NCBI GenBank assembly: GCA_020849275.1
Contig: JADLGO010000063.1
Span: 1-64,000 of the forward strand
Length of the DNA: 64,000 bases
DNA from: Chthonomonadales bacterium
GTDB lineage: Bacteria; Armatimonadota; Chthonomonadetes; Chthonomonadales; CAJBBX01
Direction of reading: 5' to 3'
In this document: positions 53,555-64,000 of the stretch, in pieces
How the letters are laid out: the number at the start of each line of letters is the position of its first letter
Numbering within the stretch: the first letter of the stretch is position 1
The notes under the pieces: model-generated
The model's database searches: none
What the model saw: only the letters and a program-made list of their open reading frames with translations
Told to the model about the DNA's origin: nothing
Position numbers and translations under genes: made by a program

Positions 53555-53583
53555 ATTATACCAGCGCCCCGCGCGCCAGTCAA
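53555..53583 (-). promoter_or_regulatory. Promoter of tRNA-Lys
   Basis: On the minus strand TTGACT (53583-53578) and TATAAT (53560-53555) are separated by 17 bases; TGG before the -10 adds an extended element. The start would lie near 53548, giving a 5' leader of about 44 bases before the tRNA. Confidence 0.8.
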
Positions 53584-53610
53584 CCCCGCCCGCGTGAGGT
53601 CGGAACAGCT

Positions 53611-54525
53611 TCAGCCGGCGCCCCACGCGTCGGCCGGCCCGCTCAGGCCCAGCAGGCCGTCGCGCTCCAGCACCGCCCGCGCCGCCATCAGCTCGCCGGC
53701 GTCCAGCCACACTCCACGACAGACGCCGCACACGTCCACCAGGAGCGAGCGGCTCGCCCCGAAGTGGGTGCGCTCCAGGTCCCAGTGGCAGGCCGGGCAC
53801 CGTGCCACGCGGCTCGCGTCGGCGCCGGCGGATGCTCGAGCCGTCAGGACGGCACGCTGCAGCGCCTCCACCGCGTCCACACCGCAGCGCATCAGCACGG
53901 CGAGCTTGCCGCCGTCGAACCAGATCCCCGAGCAGAGAACGCAGGCTTCCACGGCCGCGGCGGCCTCGCGCAGCTCGCGCATCGGGTGGTCGCATCGCGG
54001 ACAGAGGCGCAGCGTGGGATGTCCGCCGAGTTCGGCGCCGCACGCATGGCAAGAGAGCGCGTTGGAGGGATTCGGCCGGCCGCACCTCCCGCAGACGCTC
54101 GACACAAGGAACGCGGCGACGTGTCGCGCACGAACCGACCCGACGTCGGGCGCCGTGCCGCCGCGCTCACCTTCTGGACGCACCCGCGCGACGCGCCGGG
54201 AGATCGCCTCCATCTCCCCGTGGTCTAGCCAGATGCCGCGGCACCGACGGCAGACGTCGAGTCCCACCTCCGGGGTGTGCTCGAAGCGGAAGGGCTCCAG
54301 CGGATCGGCGCAGCGTGGACAACGCATGGCGCCGGGCTCCAGCACGGCGGAGAGCGCCGGCGCGAATGCGCGCTCAACCGACATCAGGCCGGCCTCGGGG
54401 TCTCGCGTGAGGCGCTTGAGCTCGTCGCAGTCGAACCAAACGCCGCCGCAGCGCGCGCAGCCGTCCAGCTCGGTGCTGCCGAAGGGACGGGCGGCCAGCG
54501 GGCCCCCGCAGCGCGGGCACTCCAT
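53611..54525 (-). CDS. Multi-zinc-ribbon protein with four TFIIB-type ribbons
   Basis: This 304-residue protein is made of repeated zf-TFIIB ribbons. Each has CPRC or CPAC followed 15-20 residues later by CxxC-x-G-x-W: CPRCGGPL...CARCGGVWFD, CPRCADPL...CRRCRGIWLD, CPRCDHPM...CVLCSGIWFD and CPACHWDL...CGVCRGVWLD. Between ribbons two and three lies an additional double-CxxC piece (CGRCGRPNPSNALSCHACG). Sixteen or more cysteines should bind four or five zinc ions. Members of this family usually have one ribbon. The function is unknown; nucleic-acid or partner binding is likely. GGAGG precedes the ATG at 54525. It follows typA closely on the same strand. Confidence 0.8.
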   Translation of the reverse strand: MECPRCGGPLAARPFGSTELDGCARCGGVWFDCDELKRLTRDPEAGLMSVERAFAPALSAVLEPGAMRCPRCADPLEPFRFEHTPEVGLDVCRRCRGIWLDHGEMEAISRRVARVRPEGERGGTAPDVGSVRARHVAAFLVSSVCGRCGRPNPSNALSCHACGAELGGHPTLRLCPRCDHPMRELREAAAAVEACVLCSGIWFDGGKLAVLMRCGVDAVEALQRAVLTARASAGADASRVARCPACHWDLERTHFGASRSLLVDVCGVCRGVWLDAGELMAARAVLERDGLLGLSGPADAWGAG

Positions 54526-54548
54526 GTGGCTCCTCCCTACAGGCGCCC

Positions 54549-56432
<1,884 letters not shown>

Positions 56433-56457
56433 AGACCCTCCTCCCGGCAGGGGTAGT

Positions 56458-56466
56458 ATTATACCA
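56458..56466 (-). promoter_or_regulatory. Extended -10 promoter of typA
   Basis: Minus-strand TGGTATAAT is a perfect extended -10 element with no clear -35. Transcription would start near 56451 and give a short leader of about 18 bases that still contains the GGGAGGAGG ribosome site. Confidence 0.6.
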
Positions 56467-56518
56467 CCGGCCTCCCCCTCGGGCGGAGCTGCCGGCACCC
56501 CTCCAACCCTCTCGCCGG

Positions 56519-56527
56519 TGGTATGAT
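56519..56527 (+). promoter_or_regulatory. Extended -10 promoter candidate for the agarase-like gene
   Basis: TGGTATGAT matches the extended -10 consensus at eight of nine positions. It lies about 55 bases from the opposing typA element, so the two divergent promoters are nearly back to back. It would start near 56534, which rules out translation from the ATG at 56523 inside it and favours the ATG at 56610. Confidence 0.45.
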
Positions 56528-56609
56528 GGAGGCAGTCGTCGCGTTCGCGGGCCGCGCCCAGAGCGGCTGCGCTCCGCGGGCCCTCCATCCCTTCCGGGGA
56601 GAAGCCGCC

Positions 56610-59600
56610 ATGCGCGCTAGCGTCCACTCCGCCCTCCTCGCCCTCGTCGCCGCCTGCCTCGCGGCGCCGACTGCCGCGCGCCGCCAGCCGAGCGTATGGA
56701 GCATGACCGAGGACTTCGCCGCGTATGCCACCGGCTCCGATGCATCGCCGGCGTGGGAGGCCGGGCCGGTCGGCTGGCAGACGCGCGGCGGCACGCTGGA
56801 GAGCGACGGATCCGGCCACGCCTTCACCGTTCCCGCGCGCGCCCCGCACGCCCGGCAAATGGCCTTCGAGGCCGTGGTCCGGCCGCGCCGCGCCGCCGGC
56901 AAGGACTGGAAGACCGCGGGCCTGGCGGTGCTCAGCGATGAGGGCAACTACTGGCACCTCGCGCTCGTGGAGGCGCCGGACTCCGCCGGCAAGGCGCACT
57001 TCGTGGAGCTAACCGAGATGCTGGGCGGCCGCTGGCTGGCCAATTTCGACGGCGATACGGCGCTGGCCTCGAGCGTCGACGAGGGCAGCCAGCTCGCCTG
57101 GCAGTACGACCATCCTTACCACCTGCGCATCGAGCTGACGCCGGATGGCATACTCGGCACGGTATCGGAGCTCGATGGGGACGTGCTCGCGCGGCGCGGC
57201 TGGCGCTTCGCCGGCAAGGCGGTCACGTCGGGTCGGCCAGCCCTCTTTACGAGCGCGCTCGGGGCCACCTTCGACGACTTCTCGGCCTCCGTGGCCGAAG
57301 CCGCTCCGCCGCCGCCCGCGCGCACCTTCCCGCGCTACGATCTGGCCCCTGCCGCTGGACCGCGCGGCCGGCGCACCGGCTTCTTCCATGTGGAGAGGCT
57401 GGGCGGACGATGGTGGATCGTCGACCCGAACGGCGCGCCGTTCTACGGCGTTGGCACCGACCACGTCAACTACAACGTGCACTGGTGCGAGAAGCTGGGC
57501 TACGCGCCCTACGCGCGCAACGCGGCCGCGAAGCACGGCTCGGAGAAGGCGTGGGCGGCAAGCGCCACCGGGCGCCTCAAGCGCTGGGGCTTCAACCTGC
57601 TCGGCGCCGGCTGCTCCGAATCGGTGCGCTACCGCGGCCTGGCCCACACGGCGTTCCTGTCGCTCGGCACGGACTTCACCGCCGTCAGCGACATCGCGCC
57701 GCGCACGACCTGGACTGGCTTCCCGGACGTGTTTCACCCGCGCTTCGCGGCCTGGTGCGAGGCGCGGGCGCGCCAACTCTGCGCGCCCGTCAGAGACGAT
57801 CCCTGGCTGCTGGGCTACTTCCTCGACAACGAGTTGGAATGGTTCGGCAAGAACGGCTCGGACGGCGGACTCGTCGACGAGGCGATGAGCAAGGCGGCCG
57901 ATCACCCGGCCAGGCGGGACCTGGTCGCCTTCCTTCGGGCGCGGTACGCCGGCGACGTCGGCAGACTCAACGCGGCATGGAAGACCTCGCTGGCCTCCTT
58001 CGACGCGCTGCCGCAGGCAACAGACCTCGCCGCATCGCCGACGCCCGCCGCGGTGCGCGACCGGCGCGACTGGGTCCGCCGCGTGGCCGACCGCTACTTC
58101 GCCGTCACCACGGCCGCCATCCGCAAGGCCGATCCCAACCACATGGTGCTCGGCTGCCGCTTCGCCGGGATCGCGCCGCCGATATGGGACATCGCGGGCC
58201 GGTACCTAGACATCGTGAGCGTCAACTACTACGGCCAGGTCGATCTGGAGCGCGGCTACAGCCCGGACATGCCGGGCGTGATGGCCCGCTACCACGCGCA
58301 GGCGAAGCGGCCCTTGATGGTAACTGAATGGAGCTTTCCCGCCCTGGATGCCGGCCTTCCCAGTCAGCACGGCGCCGGCCAGCGCGTCGCAACGCAGAAG
58401 GACAAGGCGCGGGCTTTCTCCATCTACCAGCGCGCGCTGTTCGGGATGCCGTTCGTGGTTGGGTCCGACTACTTCATGTGGGTGGACGAGCCGGCGCTCG
58501 GCATCTCGAGCACATTCCCAGAGGACAGCAACTATGGGCTCGTCGACGAGAAGGACCGCGCCTGGCCCGAGCTCACCGCCGCGGCGGCGCGCCTGAACCC
58601 GACCGCGACGCGGCTCCATGCGGGCCGCACCGCCGAGCTCGCGGTCTCCGTGGCAGGGACCGGCGACCGGCGCGCGGTCGTGACCGTGCGCAACCGTGGC
58701 AGCATCGCCGCGCGGACCGTCGTCCGCGTGTGGGTCCAGGGCAAGCCGCTCGAGCGCGCCGTTTCCGTCGCGGCGGGCGCCAACGCCAGCGTGAGCGTGC
58801 CCGTGGCGGGCCCGGCCCTCGTCGCCGCGCAGGTGGACCCCGATGACCGCGTGCTCGAGGTCGATGAGGCCGACAACCGAGCCGAGAGCCTCGTGGGCGA
58901 TGCCCAGATCCAGGGGCCGCACGTCGTGGTCCTGAACCCGTCATCCGCGCGCATCGAGCGCGTGCCGGTGGCCGTGCTTCTTGGCGCCAGAGCGGTAGGA
59001 TGGCGCGCCGTGGCGCCAGGCGGCAAGGCGCTGCCCACGCAGGTCGACGCGCTGCCAGGGGGCGCCGAACTGGCATTCGTCGCGCCGGCGCTGCCCGCAA
59101 GGTCGGCCGCGGTGTTCGCCCTGCGGCGCGACACCGACACGCTCTCGCGCAGGCGGCAGACGGGCGACCGCGACTTTGCGCTCGGCGGCTCGCTGCGCCT
59201 GGAGCACACTCGCGGCAGCGGCGACCTGTTCGGACGCGTCGCGCTGGCGGACACCGAGCTTGGCCGCTTCACTACGCTCGTTCAGCAGAGTGGCGGGCAG
59301 TCTCTGTGGGTCCAGCCTGATACGATCACCCGAGTGGTTACCTGGACGGGGCCCGTGCGCAGCGTGGCGCTCGTAACCTCGGCACTGGCCCGCCCCGCCA
59401 CGACGGCGGTGAAGACGGCCGTCGGGCAGGCCGGTATCTACGCGCCGCAGGAGGCACGCGCGCGGCGCTATGAGACCGTCTTTCGAATCGTCAGCTACCC
59501 GTCCGAGCCGTGGTTCGGCGCGCGCTTCGTGGAGGCGCGCAACACCGACTCCGCGTCCTGGCGTTGTGCTGCCTACTATCACTACCCGCTCTCGCGGATC

Positions 59601-59942
59601 GCCGGAAGCGCCAACGATGACCGGCCGGCCACCGCCTCGCGCGCCGTGATGTGGCGCGATGGGGCGGCTGGCCTGGTCTACGGCGCGGTGGTAGACACCG
59701 ACCACATGCGCGCGACTTTCTGGAAGGATGCGCCGGACGGGCCGGGCGAGCACCCGGACATCTGGCGCGGCCTCGGCGTCGACCTCCGGCCGGGCCAGGC
59801 CGTCCGCGCGACCGCGGCCGACCGCGAGGTGCTCGTCTTCGGCGGGCGCGACGACGCGCGATCGGCCGGCGGCCCGTCGCTGGCGCGGCTCCAGAGGCTC
59901 CAGAGTGTGCGCGCCGTGCTCAGCGGGCTGCCGCGCCCGTAG
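56610..59942 (+). CDS. Secreted beta-agarase-like glycoside hydrolase (clan A) with CARDB-like domain
   Basis: This 1110-residue exported enzyme has a signal peptide of about 20 residues. Residues about 25-225 are a jelly-roll-like region. The TIM barrel (about 245-665) has [29 protein letters not shown] at its start and E408 in [12 protein letters not shown] as probable acid/base. E573 in [12 protein letters not shown] is the probable nucleophile. The pattern is like GH50 agarases, but another clan A family is possible. Residues about 670-760 ([21 protein letters not shown]) form a CARDB-like beta-sandwich, and a final beta-rich region ends the protein. The substrate may be an agarose-like or other plant/algal polysaccharide. 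Confidence 0.78.
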   Translation: MRASVHSALLALVAACLAAPTAARRQPSVWSMTEDFAAYATGSDASPAWEAGPVGWQTRGGTLESDGSGHAFTVPARAPHARQMAFEAVVRPRRAAGKDWKTAGLAVLSDEGNYWHLALVEAPDSAGKAHFVELTEMLGGRWLANFDGDTALASSVDEGSQLAWQYDHPYHLRIELTPDGILGTVSELDGDVLARRGWRFAGKAVTSGRPALFTSALGATFDDFSASVAEAAPPPPARTFPRYDLAPAAGPRGRRTGFFHVERLGGRWWIVDPNGAPFYGVGTDHVNYNVHWCEKLGYAPYARNAAAKHGSEKAWAASATGRLKRWGFNLLGAGCSESVRYRGLAHTAFLSLGTDFTAVSDIAPRTTWTGFPDVFHPRFAAWCEARARQLCAPVRDDPWLLGYFLDNELEWFGKNGSDGGLVDEAMSKAADHPARRDLVAFLRARYAGDVGRLNAAWKTSLASFDALPQATDLAASPTPAAVRDRRDWVRRVADRYFAVTTAAIRKADPNHMVLGCRFAGIAPPIWDIAGRYLDIVSVNYYGQVDLERGYSPDMPGVMARYHAQAKRPLMVTEWSFPALDAGLPSQHGAGQRVATQKDKARAFSIYQRALFGMPFVVGSDYFMWVDEPALGISSTFPEDSNYGLVDEKDRAWPELTAAAARLNPTATRLHAGRTAELAVSVAGTGDRRAVVTVRNRGSIAARTVVRVWVQGKPLERAVSVAAGANASVSVPVAGPALVAAQVDPDDRVLEVDEADNRAESLVGDAQIQGPHVVVLNPSSARIERVPVAVLLGARAVGWRAVAPGGKALPTQVDALPGGAELAFVAPALPARSAAVFALRRDTDTLSRRRQTGDRDFALGGSLRLEHTRGSGDLFGRVALADTELGRFTTLVQQSGGQSLWVQPDTITRVVTWTGPVRSVALVTSALARPATTAVKTAVGQAGIYAPQEARARRYETVFRIVSYPSEPWFGARFVEARNTDSASWRCAAYYHYPLSRIAGSANDDRPATASRAVMWRDGAAGLVYGAVVDTDHMRATFWKDAPDGPGEHPDIWRGLGVDLRPGQAVRATAADREVLVFGGRDDARSAGGPSLARLQRLQSVRAVLSGLPRP

Positions 59943-60085
59943 CGCGGCGGGCCCGACGGAGCATGCCCCGCTGCGGCGCAAGGGCGTGCGCACCGCGTCC
60001 GCACCGTGGCAGGACAACGGCGACGGCGTGGCGTAGTGAACGGCATCGCCGCGCGGCCCGGCCGCCGCCGGCAGGAGCGCCCTTC

Positions 60086-60856
60086 ATGCAGCTCTCGTTC
60101 AACAAGCTCCGGACGTTCGGAGAGTGCGCGCTGAAGTACCGGTACGCCTACGTTGAGCGTCTGCCCCGCCCGCCCGTCAAGTCGCTCCTTTTCCACCGTC
60201 GCCTGCACGCCGCGCTCGCCCGCTACCACCTGCTGGCCCGACGTGACGGGCAGGTGCGCCTCGATGAGCTCCTCGGCGTCTACCGCGAGTCCATGCAGGC
60301 CGACCGCGACCCCTCGGTTGAGCAGACGAAGGCCTACCAGGAAGGCGAGGCGATCCTGCGCCTCTACCACCAGACCGAGAGCGCGCGTGAGCGCGTTCCC
60401 GCCTACCTGGAGCACAAGCTGCGGGTTCCCTTCGGACCCTACACCCTTACCGGCGTCGTCGACCGGATCGACTTCGCCGACGGCGGGGGCTACTCGCTCG
60501 TCGACTACAAACTGGACCGTGAGCTGCCCGAGGGGAACGCCGCGGACCGGAGCCCACAGCTCTCGTTCTACGCGCTGATCGTGTTCGAGGGGCTGGGCGT
60601 GCTGCCCGACGAGCTCCGATTGCACTTCCTGCGGCATGGCGTGGAGCACGTGAGCCATCGCGGTCGCTCGGATCTGGCGGCCACGGTCGGGTGGGTCGAC
60701 GAGGCGGCGGCCCGGATGCGCGAGGAGCGGCGCTGGTCGCCGTCGGAAGGGGCGGGGTGCCGAACCTGCGCGTTCTGGGCCCACTGCCCCGCCAAGACGG
60801 GCCGCCCGCGCCCGCCGGCGCCGGTGTGGCAGCAGGGAGCGCTCGACCTGGGCTGA
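60086..60856 (+). CDS. RecB/Cas4-like PD-(D/E)XK nuclease with Fe-S cysteine pattern
   Basis: This 256-residue protein has the PD-(D/E)XK fold of RecB-type nucleases. LTGVVDRIDFADG and YSLVDYKLDRELP provide the catalytic Asp/Asp and Lys. QLSFYALIVFEGLG is the QxxxY motif that follows in this group. One cysteine near the N-terminus (FGECALKYRY) and three at the end (CRTCAFWAHC) form the 1+3 layout that holds a 4Fe-4S cluster in AddB and Cas4. AGGAG precedes the ATG at 60086. No cas genes or helicase are adjacent, so a DNA repair role is more likely than CRISPR adaptation. Confidence 0.85.
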   Translation: MQLSFNKLRTFGECALKYRYAYVERLPRPPVKSLLFHRRLHAALARYHLLARRDGQVRLDELLGVYRESMQADRDPSVEQTKAYQEGEAILRLYHQTESARERVPAYLEHKLRVPFGPYTLTGVVDRIDFADGGGYSLVDYKLDRELPEGNAADRSPQLSFYALIVFEGLGVLPDELRLHFLRHGVEHVSHRGRSDLAATVGWVDEAAARMREERRWSPSEGAGCRTCAFWAHCPAKTGRPRPPAPVWQQGALDLG

Positions 60857-60985
60857 GGCCTCGGGGCGCGCCCAGGCCACCAGGGCGACACAGGCGGTCC
60901 AGGTAGCTCAGCGCGCCGGTGCGCGCGATCGCGGACCACTCCCCGACCTCGTTCAGCGACAGGCCTGGAGGACGCGCACCGCGCG

Positions 60986-62227
60986 TCAGTCGCCGTGGTA
61001 GCCCATCTCCGCCCACACGGAGCGCACGTAGGCGAGCGCCTCCGCGGAGGGCACGACCTCGCCCAGGATGCTCGGCCACGGCTGACCGGGCCCGCGGTCC
61101 TCGGGGAACGGCGACCAGGCATCGGCCTCGTAGCGCCGGCGCGTCTCCTCGCTTCGGAAGTCCGGCACCTCGAACGGCGCGCCGCCGGCCAGGCAGGACC
61201 GCCAGGCCTGGATGCCAACGAGCGTCATGTCGAGGCCCCGGTACACGTCGAGGTATGGCGCCTCGCCGGTTCGGATCGCCTCCGCGAAGTAGTGGGAGGT
61301 GAAGAAGTCTCCTCCGCCGTGCCCGGCGCGCTCGGCGAGGTCGGCGCGCACGGGGAACTCGGGCAGGTAGATACGCTCGCGCGAGTCGCCCGGCCTCAGG
61401 TCCCAGGGCTCGTGCAGAACACGGAGCATGTCCGTGTTGCCGGTGCGCAGGTTCTCCATCAGGCCGCGCGTTCCGTGGAAGCGGTACCAGATGCTGTGGC
61501 CGCGCAAGCCCAGGCCCATGAGCCGCGCGGCGCCGCCGTTGCTCAGCCTGCAGAGGATTACCGCCCCGTTGTCGCCACGCCGCACGTGCAGGCCGGCGGC
61601 CTCCGGGTCGGAGCGCGGAATGCTGAGCGCGTTGACACTGACCGGGCGCGTGTCGGTGACGAACATGATGGGCGACATCGCGTGCGTGGGATAGTAGGTC
61701 GGCGGGATGTGGTTGCGCCAGTGGCCCGTTCCCGGCGCGAGCTGGGCCATGCCGCGGGCATCGATCGGGTGGTTGTACTCACCCTCCGCGTAGCGCACCT
61801 CTCCGATCTCACCGGCGTGGTAGAGCCGGCGCATCTCCTGCACGTAGCGGAAGTAGGCGTAGTTTTCCGCGAACAGGTAGATGCGCCGGCTTCGCTCCAC
61901 GGCACGCGCCAAAGCGACGCCCTCGGCCGGCGTCTTGCAGGCGATGCACTCGCTCATCACGTGCCGGCCGGACTCGAGCGCGCGAACCGCCAGGGGCGCG
62001 TGCTCGTGGTAGTAGTTGGCGAGCACGACGGCGTCCATCTCGTGTTCGAGGAAACGGTCGAAGTGCGTGTAGCCCGCGACGCCACAGCGCGCGGCCGCGT
62101 CGTGCAGCCGCTCCTCCCAGGTGTCGCAGAGGGCAACCAGCTCCATGCCCACATGCTCCGCCATGGCGGCGAACGTCATGCCCCGTCCCACGCCGACGAC
62201 CCCCACCCGGATGCGCCGCTCGCCCAT
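60986..62227 (-). CDS. Gfo/Idh/MocA-family oxidoreductase
   Basis: This 413-residue NAD(P)-dependent sugar oxidoreductase has a Rossmann start of the form RVGVVGVGRGMTFAAMAEH. The usual EKP triplet of the family is replaced; the segment reads VMSECIACKTPAEGVAL, with a Lys kept in CKTP. HWRNHIPPTYYPTHAMSPI lies in the second (dimer/catalytic) domain. The ATG at 62227 has GGAGG five bases upstream, so the GTG four codons earlier is not used. It is the last of three genes on the same strand. The substrate is probably a sugar or inositol derivative. Confidence 0.88.
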   Translation of the reverse strand: MGERRIRVGVVGVGRGMTFAAMAEHVGMELVALCDTWEERLHDAAARCGVAGYTHFDRFLEHEMDAVVLANYYHEHAPLAVRALESGRHVMSECIACKTPAEGVALARAVERSRRIYLFAENYAYFRYVQEMRRLYHAGEIGEVRYAEGEYNHPIDARGMAQLAPGTGHWRNHIPPTYYPTHAMSPIMFVTDTRPVSVNALSIPRSDPEAAGLHVRRGDNGAVILCRLSNGGAARLMGLGLRGHSIWYRFHGTRGLMENLRTGNTDMLRVLHEPWDLRPGDSRERIYLPEFPVRADLAERAGHGGGDFFTSHYFAEAIRTGEAPYLDVYRGLDMTLVGIQAWRSCLAGGAPFEVPDFRSEETRRRYEADAWSPFPEDRGPGQPWPSILGEVVPSAEALAYVRSVWAEMGYHGD

Positions 62228-62247
62228 CGTGTCCTCCACGCGCGACC

Positions 62248-63414
62248 TCAGAAGCTATCGTTCATCCACATCGGCGGCCCGGCCAGCAGGTCGCGCAGTG
62301 CCATGTAGCCAGCCTCACGGTGGACCACGATGCGCTCAGCGGCCCGCAGGTCCGGAACGCTTGGGGTGCCGAAGTAGGCCTGCGAGAGCGCCTGGATGTC
62401 GAGCGACACGTCCGGCTCGTCGCGCCCCGGCCGGGCCTCGACGGCGCCCCCCTCGAACGCCACGCGCCAGGTTCCCGCGTTCCACGGCGCCGCCTCGTCC
62501 TCGACCGCCAGGACGAGCGAGCCCCGGGCCTCCGGGGCGGGCCTCCAGGCCCGCATCGCTGCCGGCAGGTCCACGACTCGCGCCTGCGTCGCCGGACTCA
62601 CGCGCGTCTCGAGGTCCCAGTGCTGGTAGCGAGACCACAGTGCGTCGTCCGGCGGGGCGCTCCAGCCCACGTTGTCCCACTGCATGTACTGGCGGCGCAC
62701 AACGCCGAGCAGACCGAGTTGGGCGCGCCCGGTGAGGGCAACGAGCTCGCGCAGGCCGGTGTGCTCGCGGCGGCCTCCGCGGTAGGTGATGTACCCCTCG
62801 GGCCCGTCGCCGGCATCGTAGAGGTAGGTGAAGACGAACTCCTTCTCGGTGTCGTCGAGGATGGCATTCCACTGACGGGCGTCGCGCTCGAAGGCGCCGC
62901 GGTAGCGCCGCGTGAACGCGGCGTAGCAGGCCTCGACGGCCGGCCTCTCGGCGGCGCGGGCCATACGCACGTGCTCGGCCGCTCCATCGGCCGGGAGCGA
63001 GGCGGTCCGCGCCGTGTAGCGGCGGGTGGCGCCCACCCACTCCCAGCCGAAGCGCCGGTAGTAGTCCCAACTGAACGGGAAGAGCGCGGAGACCACCTGG
63101 CCAGCCTCGCGCATATGCTCGAGCGCGCGGCGCAGGCCCGCCCCGGCGTACCCGCGCCCGCGGGCGGGCGCAAGGCACGCCACTCCGGCGATCCCGCCGA
63201 GGGGAAGCACGACCTCCGGGCCGAACCGCGCGCGATAGTGCTCGATGACCACCGTAGCCTGAAGCCCCCCACCGTCCCACACGGCGAACCCCGTCTGCTC
63301 GGGCCGATTCGGGTCATCGAGCCAGCTCATGTCGCGGCTGCCCGCCATGAACGCATGCGAAGCCACATAGAACGCCTGCGGCACCTCCTCGCCCTCGATG
63401 CGGCGGATCTCCAA
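62248..63414 (-). CDS. Eis-like GNAT acetyltransferase
   Basis: This 388-residue protein has the three-part Eis architecture. The N-terminal GNAT domain includes LPLGGIAGVACLAPARGRGYAGAGLRRAL, the acetyl-CoA pyrophosphate loop with RGRGYAG. The middle domain is a second GNAT-like fold (ERPAVEACYAAFTRRYRGAFERD). The C-terminal part resembles an SCP2 sterol-carrier fold (DEPDVSLDIQALSQAYFG). Eis proteins acetylate amines such as aminoglycosides or polyamines. Family length is about 400. It is between the oxidoreductase (20 bases downstream) and the membrane protein (16 bases upstream), so they share a transcript. Confidence 0.88.
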   Translation of the reverse strand: MEIRRIEGEEVPQAFYVASHAFMAGSRDMSWLDDPNRPEQTGFAVWDGGGLQATVVIEHYRARFGPEVVLPLGGIAGVACLAPARGRGYAGAGLRRALEHMREAGQVVSALFPFSWDYYRRFGWEWVGATRRYTARTASLPADGAAEHVRMARAAERPAVEACYAAFTRRYRGAFERDARQWNAILDDTEKEFVFTYLYDAGDGPEGYITYRGGRREHTGLRELVALTGRAQLGLLGVVRRQYMQWDNVGWSAPPDDALWSRYQHWDLETRVSPATQARVVDLPAAMRAWRPAPEARGSLVLAVEDEAAPWNAGTWRVAFEGGAVEARPGRDEPDVSLDIQALSQAYFGTPSVPDLRAAERIVVHREAGYMALRDLLAGPPMWMNDSF

Positions 63415-63430
63415 GCGTCGTCCTCCCGGT

Positions 63431-64000
63431 TCAGAAGATGAAAGTGCGGTAGGTGCTCACCCCGAGCATCCAGCCAAGCAGAGACCAGACGGCGGCGACA
63501 ACATAGTCGCCCAGGATCAGCCCGAGGAAGAAGGGCATTCCGGCGCGGTACAGGCGTATGCCGCCATAGCGCACGATGCAGATCTTGATGGCCCACCCGA
63601 TGAGCAACGCGGACCAGAAGTACTCGAGGGCGTAGCTGTTGGCGAGAGCATACCCGATCGGATGGAAGGGCCACCAGGTGAGCCGAGCCTTGGCGGCGGC
63701 CAGGAGCAGCGTGGCCGCGGCGCCGACGCCCGCGAAGCTGATCGCCCAGCCATCCGGCGCTCGCGGGTTGTCCGACCAGTCCTGCAGCCGAGTGAAGGCC
63801 TCTCGCCCGATGCCCGTGGCGTAGGACATGATGCGCGGCGTCGCCTCGCCATTGCGGTACATCACGTCGAGAAGCGCCCACATCGCCGAGATGGCGCCGA
63901 CCGCCGCCGCGAGCACCATGGCGACCACGAGCCGGCGCGCCTGCATCCCGACCTCGCGGGCGATCTTCATCCCCTCGAGCTGGTGGGGCATGGGGTGCGA
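63431..64000 (-). CDS. DUF6785-like multi-pass membrane protein, C-terminal part (cut by window end)
   Basis: Only the last 189 residues or so are in the window; the open frame continues past base 64000. It has four or five hydrophobic segments (LVVAMVLAAAVGAISAMWALL, WAISFAGVGAAATLLLAAA, YFWSALLIGWAIKICIV, PFFLGLILGDYVVAAVWSLLGW). It also contains MPHQLEGMKIAREVG, DNPRAPDGWAISF and WWPFHPIGYALAN, which resemble large membrane proteins annotated DUF6784/DUF6785 in Armatimonadota and Planctomycetota. An internal ATG at 63991 exists but is unlikely to be the start. The function is unknown. Confidence 0.75.
   Translation of the reverse strand, partial: SHPMPHQLEGMKIAREVGMQARRLVVAMVLAAAVGAISAMWALLDVMYRNGEATPRIMSYATGIGREAFTRLQDWSDNPRAPDGWAISFAGVGAAATLLLAAAKARLTWWPFHPIGYALANSYALEYFWSALLIGWAIKICIVRYGGIRLYRAGMPFFLGLILGDYVVAAVWSLLGWMLGVSTYRTFIF

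Noticed and set aside
56523-56609. Upstream ATG at 56523 as start of the agarase-like gene
   Set aside because: The ATG lies inside the extended -10 element and the added residues have no signal-peptide character; the ATG at 56610 directly precedes a signal peptide.
60086-60856. Cas4 of a CRISPR system
   Set aside because: The nuclease and cysteine pattern fit Cas4, but there is no repeat array or any other cas gene in the window.

Overview
This is a GC-rich bacterial chromosome segment (roughly 70% GC by eye) with tightly packed, co-directional gene blocks and frequent GTG/TTG starts. Several features suggest an environmental heterotroph of the Armatimonadota or a related lineage: five uroporphyrinogen-decarboxylase-like (URO-D) paralogues beside sulfatases and glycosidases, a DUF6785-like membrane protein fragment, NHL and FlgD-like secreted proteins, and extended -10 or leaderless-looking promoters. 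The taxonomic guess is an inference. A peptidoglycan apparatus, a drug-efflux tripartite system and lipoproteins with lipoboxes point to a cell with an outer envelope.

Layout. 1-255: no gene, but two 18-bp direct repeats that could be the edge of a mobile element. 256-4454 (+): sugar-nucleotide cluster with three nucleotidyltransferases and a DegT-type aminotransferase, closed by a strong hairpin. 4542-8718 (-): a lipoprotein and a 1066-residue secreted protein. 9011-11514 (+): BadF/BadG-type sugar kinase and two tandem SIS-domain proteins. 11531-13689 (-): M48 protease, a frameshifted VapC toxin, and Maf. 13875-14939 (+): Ca2+/H+ antiporter. 14949-21441 (-): CdsA, MFS transporter, lipid kinase, NHL-repeat protein, and DsbD-like thiol transporter. 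21576-25671 (-): radical SAM enzyme, pyroglutamyl peptidase, small proteins, and a CHAD domain divided over two genes.

25866-33030 (+): TetR regulator with a 20-bp palindromic operator, followed by an outer-membrane TolC-like protein, a membrane-fusion protein and an RND permease, which together form a drug/solute efflux pump. 33031-37408 (+): a long hairpin, a near-consensus promoter that abuts the start codon of a class A penicillin-binding protein, then PBP2. 37434-50968 is the most distinctive region. Two URO-D genes on the + strand converge on a seven-gene minus-strand operon of three further URO-D paralogues, two sulfatases, a GH32 fructan hydrolase and a GH-like protein. None of the five URO-D paralogues keeps a complete candidate zinc-ligand set.

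51126-53081 (+): membrane protein and hemerythrin-like protein, followed by a structured non-coding stretch ending in a U-tract terminator. 53432-53504 (-): tRNA-Lys(CTT) with its own promoter. 53611-56432 (-): multi-zinc-ribbon protein and TypA/BipA. 56610-60856 (+): secreted agarase-like glycosidase and a RecB-type nuclease with an Fe-S cysteine pattern. 60986-64000 (-): Gfo/Idh/MocA oxidoreductase, Eis-like acetyltransferase and a truncated DUF6785-like membrane protein, probably one operon. I saw no CRISPR array, rRNA, phage genes or complete insertion sequence.
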